Positions 62,654 through 64,000 of a stretch of 64,000 nucleotides of DNA are shown here, in pieces. This DNA comes from Enoplolaimus lenunculus. Taxonomy: Eukaryota > Nematoda > Enoplea > Enoplida > Thoracostomopsidae. A program made the translations under genes and the position numbers. The stretch is from the NCBI GenBank assembly GCA_030248215.1, contig JASANG010003354.1:1-64000 (forward strand), given 5' to 3'. Position 1 is the stretch's first letter, and the number at the start of each line of letters is the position of its first letter. The notes beneath the pieces were generated by a model that saw only the letters and a list, made by a program, of their open reading frames with translations, made no database searches and was not told the DNA's origin.

Positions 62654-62995
62654 CAATGGCGGATCCATGGGAGGCCACCCCGGCCGTGCCCCCCCCAACA
62701 GCATCTCGACAAAAATTATATAGAGTGTCAATTCTCTGTTTTATACACCATAGTATATGCAGCTGCCATTAAATTTGTGCCTGTTTGAAACCAAATCCGA
62801 ACTTATGTTGTCACCCTCCTGTTTAGATCTAAATTGCGTTGATGCGTTAATTTTATTTGTGATTCATCTCAATGGAACGAATCTAAAGAAGTCAATTTTA
62901 TGGCCATAGTTCGTGTTTTGTGTGTGGGTGAAAAATAAGTTTATTACCTGTGGGATTTTGGCCCCCGCCATTTTGAGATCCTGGATCCGCCATTG
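62654..62995. mobile_element. MITE with CAATGGCGGATCCA ends
   Basis: The inverted ends CAATGGCGGATCCATGGGAG and CAATGGCGGATCCAGGATCT share 14 bp. The flanks CTGTCTGC (62646-62653) and TTGTCTGC (62996-63003) match at 7 of 8, an 8-bp target duplication. Non-coding, 342 bp. Confidence 0.82.
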
Positions 62996-63698
62996 TTGTC
63001 TGCTTCTTTTTTATATATATTGTTTATAATTCAGGTAAAAGTATTGCGTTGTGAATAAAGATTGCGACTTTATACACGCACCAATTTTGAATATTCCGCC
63101 TTTGTCAAATACGAAAATTTGTTGTTTTGGTAGTTTTTTACGAATCAAATTTAATTTGTTTTTGTTTTTACAATTTTAAATAATTGTTCAAAGACAGTGA
63201 TGGTAATGCAATTAGATTACATTTTCGACAGCCATTTTTAAAACAACAACTTTCATAATTTTGTAGCCATTATTAGTTCCCACCAAGGTGAAGCTTTTCT
63301 AACGTTCTGGGGATTTAAACGCTTTTACAATGTATATACTATGTTAACAAAATGGCATCCGTCAACCAATTTGCGTTTTTTCGTTTAATACAGATACGTA
63401 TGTGGGACGTTCCAGCTTTATAGATTTTCATATAATGGGCGTAAAATTCGAACGAGTTTTTAAATGAGATAAATTTTCATATAGTTAGAAATGCCTGTTC
63501 GATAGGTTATGTTTTACTTGAAATAAGGTTTGAAGTTTATTACTGCGATGTAAAGTTTAACTTTTTAACTAAACTTGACATACAATTTATTTTGTTTTGT
63601 CTCTGAAGTTTTGATCAAAAATTGCTACTGGTTTCACTTTACTACAATTTGCATTTGAGTTTGACACAATACGACCGATATATTTCACTCAAACAGAC

Positions 63699-63751
63699 AT
63701 GGGCGATACCATATTACTTTTAGTCCAGTGGTACAACAAAAATTCTATCAG
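63699..63751 (+). CDS. Possible first exon of a gene leaving the window (weak)
   Basis: ATG at 63699 opens MGDTILLLVQWYNKNSI followed by AG|GTATAC, a plausible donor. The frame stays open to 63923, but past the donor it shows no recognisable family. No matching second exon is seen before the window ends. Confidence 0.15.
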
Positions 63752-64000
63752 GTATACCGCGCGTAGGCTTCGGCACTGCAAAACAATTGCCGATTCTTGG
63801 CCGATACTTTTTGAACAACAGTCAAGATGCAATGCTTTCAATTTGATTTCTGGGCGCATATATCAGTGTATCTGGTTTGAAAAACTTGTCTCTCTTGCGT
63901 TTGTGTTTGGAAAAATTAATTGAAATGAACCGTTATTCGTTTATGATGGTTACGGGTTAACTCTTCATATAAATGATGTAATGTAGTATCCTATCTGTTT

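Larger units (their letters stand above)
62100..64000. other. Region downstream of GNPAT
   Basis: Holds one MITE (62654-62995) and the weak exon candidate at 63699. The remainder is AT-rich with no recognised gene. Confidence 0.5.

Overview
This is a eukaryotic, AT-rich, intron-rich window. The best taxonomic hint is repeated TTAGGC-type sequence, the telomere unit typical of nematodes, scattered here as degenerate interstitial arrays. A nematode is therefore the most likely source, possibly a repeat-rich lineage far from Caenorhabditis; this is inference. Introns follow GT..AG, and most acceptors end in TTTTAG or TTTCAG.

Six protein-coding genes can be rebuilt exon by exon, and every splice phase closes. 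On the plus strand, 3417-14034 encodes an RdgB/PITPNM-type phosphatidylinositol transfer protein (14 exons, 1599 codons) and 55447-62099 encodes the peroxisomal acyltransferase GNPAT (5 exons, ending in an AKL peroxisome signal). On the minus strand, in order along the window, are an SLC2/GLUT-like transporter (16361-20358), mitochondrial seryl-tRNA synthetase SARS2 (26414-34211), the mitoribosomal pentatricopeptide protein PTCD3/mS39 (38048-43455) and the G-patch splicing factor GPATCH1 (45743-50692). SARS2 and PTCD3 both serve mitochondrial translation; RdgB and GNPAT both act in lipid metabolism. Spacing of kilobases argues against operons.

The gene-free stretches and long introns are full of short non-autonomous DNA elements. 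At least eight families are visible from multiple copies or paired ends. The most unusual share GGCC(A/C)ATGT ends, two copies have perfect 8-bp target duplications, and their interiors are tandem arrays: TTAGGC-like repeats in several copies and a (A/T)GGGACAG minisatellite in another. A cluster of tRNA-headed SINE-like units lies at 51290-52625. A G/C-homopolymer block at 36585-36832 looks like poor assembly. No LTR element, reverse transcriptase, capsid gene or CRISPR array was recognised.

Points for a second look: a FFAT motif completed across a splice junction in RdgB, a long asparagine run inside its LNS2 domain, a GLUT-like protein that has lost most hexose-binding residues, fragments of GNPAT exon 1 repeated in its own intron 1, and satellite-carrying terminal-inverted-repeat elements.
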